Source: Anaerolineales bacterium
Lineage (GTDB): Bacteria; Chloroflexota; Anaerolineae; Anaerolineales; UBA11657
Reading direction: 5' to 3'
Assembly: GCA_022450585.1 (NCBI GenBank)
Contig: JAKUPR010000009.1
Coordinates: 1 to 41,951, forward strand
Length of the DNA stretch: 41,951 nt
Below, one piece after another: positions 41,674 through 41,951 of this stretch (its first letter is position 1; every line of letters begins with the position of its first letter). Below the pieces are notes generated by a model. That model made no database searches. It had not been told where the DNA came from and was given only the letters and a program-made list of their open reading frames with translations. Position numbers and translations under genes: made by a program.

Positions 41674-41951
41674 ATGCTAAATTTACGAGTAGGAACCGCG
41701 CCGGACTCTTGGGGTGTATGGATGGCAAATGATCCGAAGCAGCCTCCATGGGAACAATTCTTAGACGAAGTCGTCTTAGCGGGTTATGAGTGGATTGAGA
41801 TTGGCCCTTTCGGTTATTTGCCCACTGATGCACCCATTCTTTTGGGAGAGTTGGACAGGCGGGGACTCAAGGCGGTGGCGGGCTTAGTTGGGGCAGATAT
41901 ACATAAACCGGGAGTATGGCCCACCCTTAAAAAGGACTTGTTGGACACTGG
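41674..41951 (+). CDS. Sugar phosphate isomerase/epimerase-like TIM barrel, C-terminus cut by window edge
   Basis: 92 complete codons from an ATG at 41674 (MLNLRVGTAPDSWGVW), still open at 41951. Over its first 66 residues about half match the protein at 29964 (DSWG, DPKQ, PWE, FLDEV, AGY, WIE, GP, GYLP). It is the IolE-like barrel type. No strong ribosome binding site; it probably belongs to the operon containing 39888 and 40732. Confidence 0.85.
   Translation, partial: MLNLRVGTAPDSWGVWMANDPKQPPWEQFLDEVVLAGYEWIEIGPFGYLPTDAPILLGELDRRGLKAVAGLVGADIHKPGVWPTLKKDLLDT

Noticed and set aside
1-41951. Search by eye for tRNA, rRNA, CRISPR arrays, transposases, integrases and attachment sites
   Set aside because: None found. 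The repeats seen are promoter-associated or hairpins, not CRISPR or insertion-sequence ends.

Overview
The window is a bacterial chromosomal fragment of moderate GC content. It has no rRNA, tRNA, CRISPR array, insertion sequence, integrase or phage gene that I can see. Ribosome binding sites are of the AGGAG type, ATG, GTG and TTG starts all occur, and many promoters have a clear TATAAT-like -10 box. A folate/corrinoid one-carbon module (DUF1638, MetV, MetF, an MtgA-like protein with an arginine-rich tail) sits among many zinc dehydrogenases, Gfo/Idh/MocA oxidoreductases and xylose-isomerase-like TIM barrels. That mix recalls Chloroflexota of the Dehalococcoidia/SAR202 kind. This placement is inferred from gene content only and is of modest confidence.

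Left part (1 to about 23,600) has mixed orientation and short transcription units. It opens with a truncated Gfo/Idh/MocA dehydrogenase and a DUF2927 lipoprotein. A patch of small membrane proteins and an Fsr-like MFS exporter with a perfect 28-bp palindrome at its start follow. Next come two cupins, small unknown proteins, a dimeric alpha/beta-barrel protein, a ribokinase, a PhzF-family protein and a DrrAB-like ABC exporter. After these are an aldo/keto reductase, a DsrE-like protein and two tandem paralogous membrane proteins, each ending in a strong hairpin. Pyruvate phosphate dikinase, a short-chain dehydrogenase, an acetylxylan-esterase-like hydrolase, an FAH-family protein, an HSL-type esterase and an FkbM methyltransferase complete this part.

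Right part (23,805 to the end) is one long co-directional run of catabolic genes. An LsrF-like aldolase is coupled to a zinc dehydrogenase. DUF1638, MetV, MetF and MtgA follow, forming a route that would take methyl groups from a methyl-corrinoid to tetrahydrofolate and oxidise them. Then come another zinc dehydrogenase, two TIM-barrel isomerases, two Gfo/Idh/MocA dehydrogenases and a GalB-type hydratase coupled to an IlvD/Edd sugar-acid dehydratase. The run ends with an MtaA/CmuA-type (UroD-fold) methyltransferase, a D-2-hydroxyacid dehydrogenase, a short-chain dehydrogenase and two more TIM barrels, the last cut by the window edge.

My reading is that the right half encodes oxidation, isomerisation, dehydration and aldol cleavage of sugar- or cyclitol-like acids, with a corrinoid/folate branch that could dispose of O-methyl groups. 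The substrate, the methyl donor and the corrinoid protein cannot be identified here. No transporter or regulator gene lies in this half, so the locus probably continues past 41,951.
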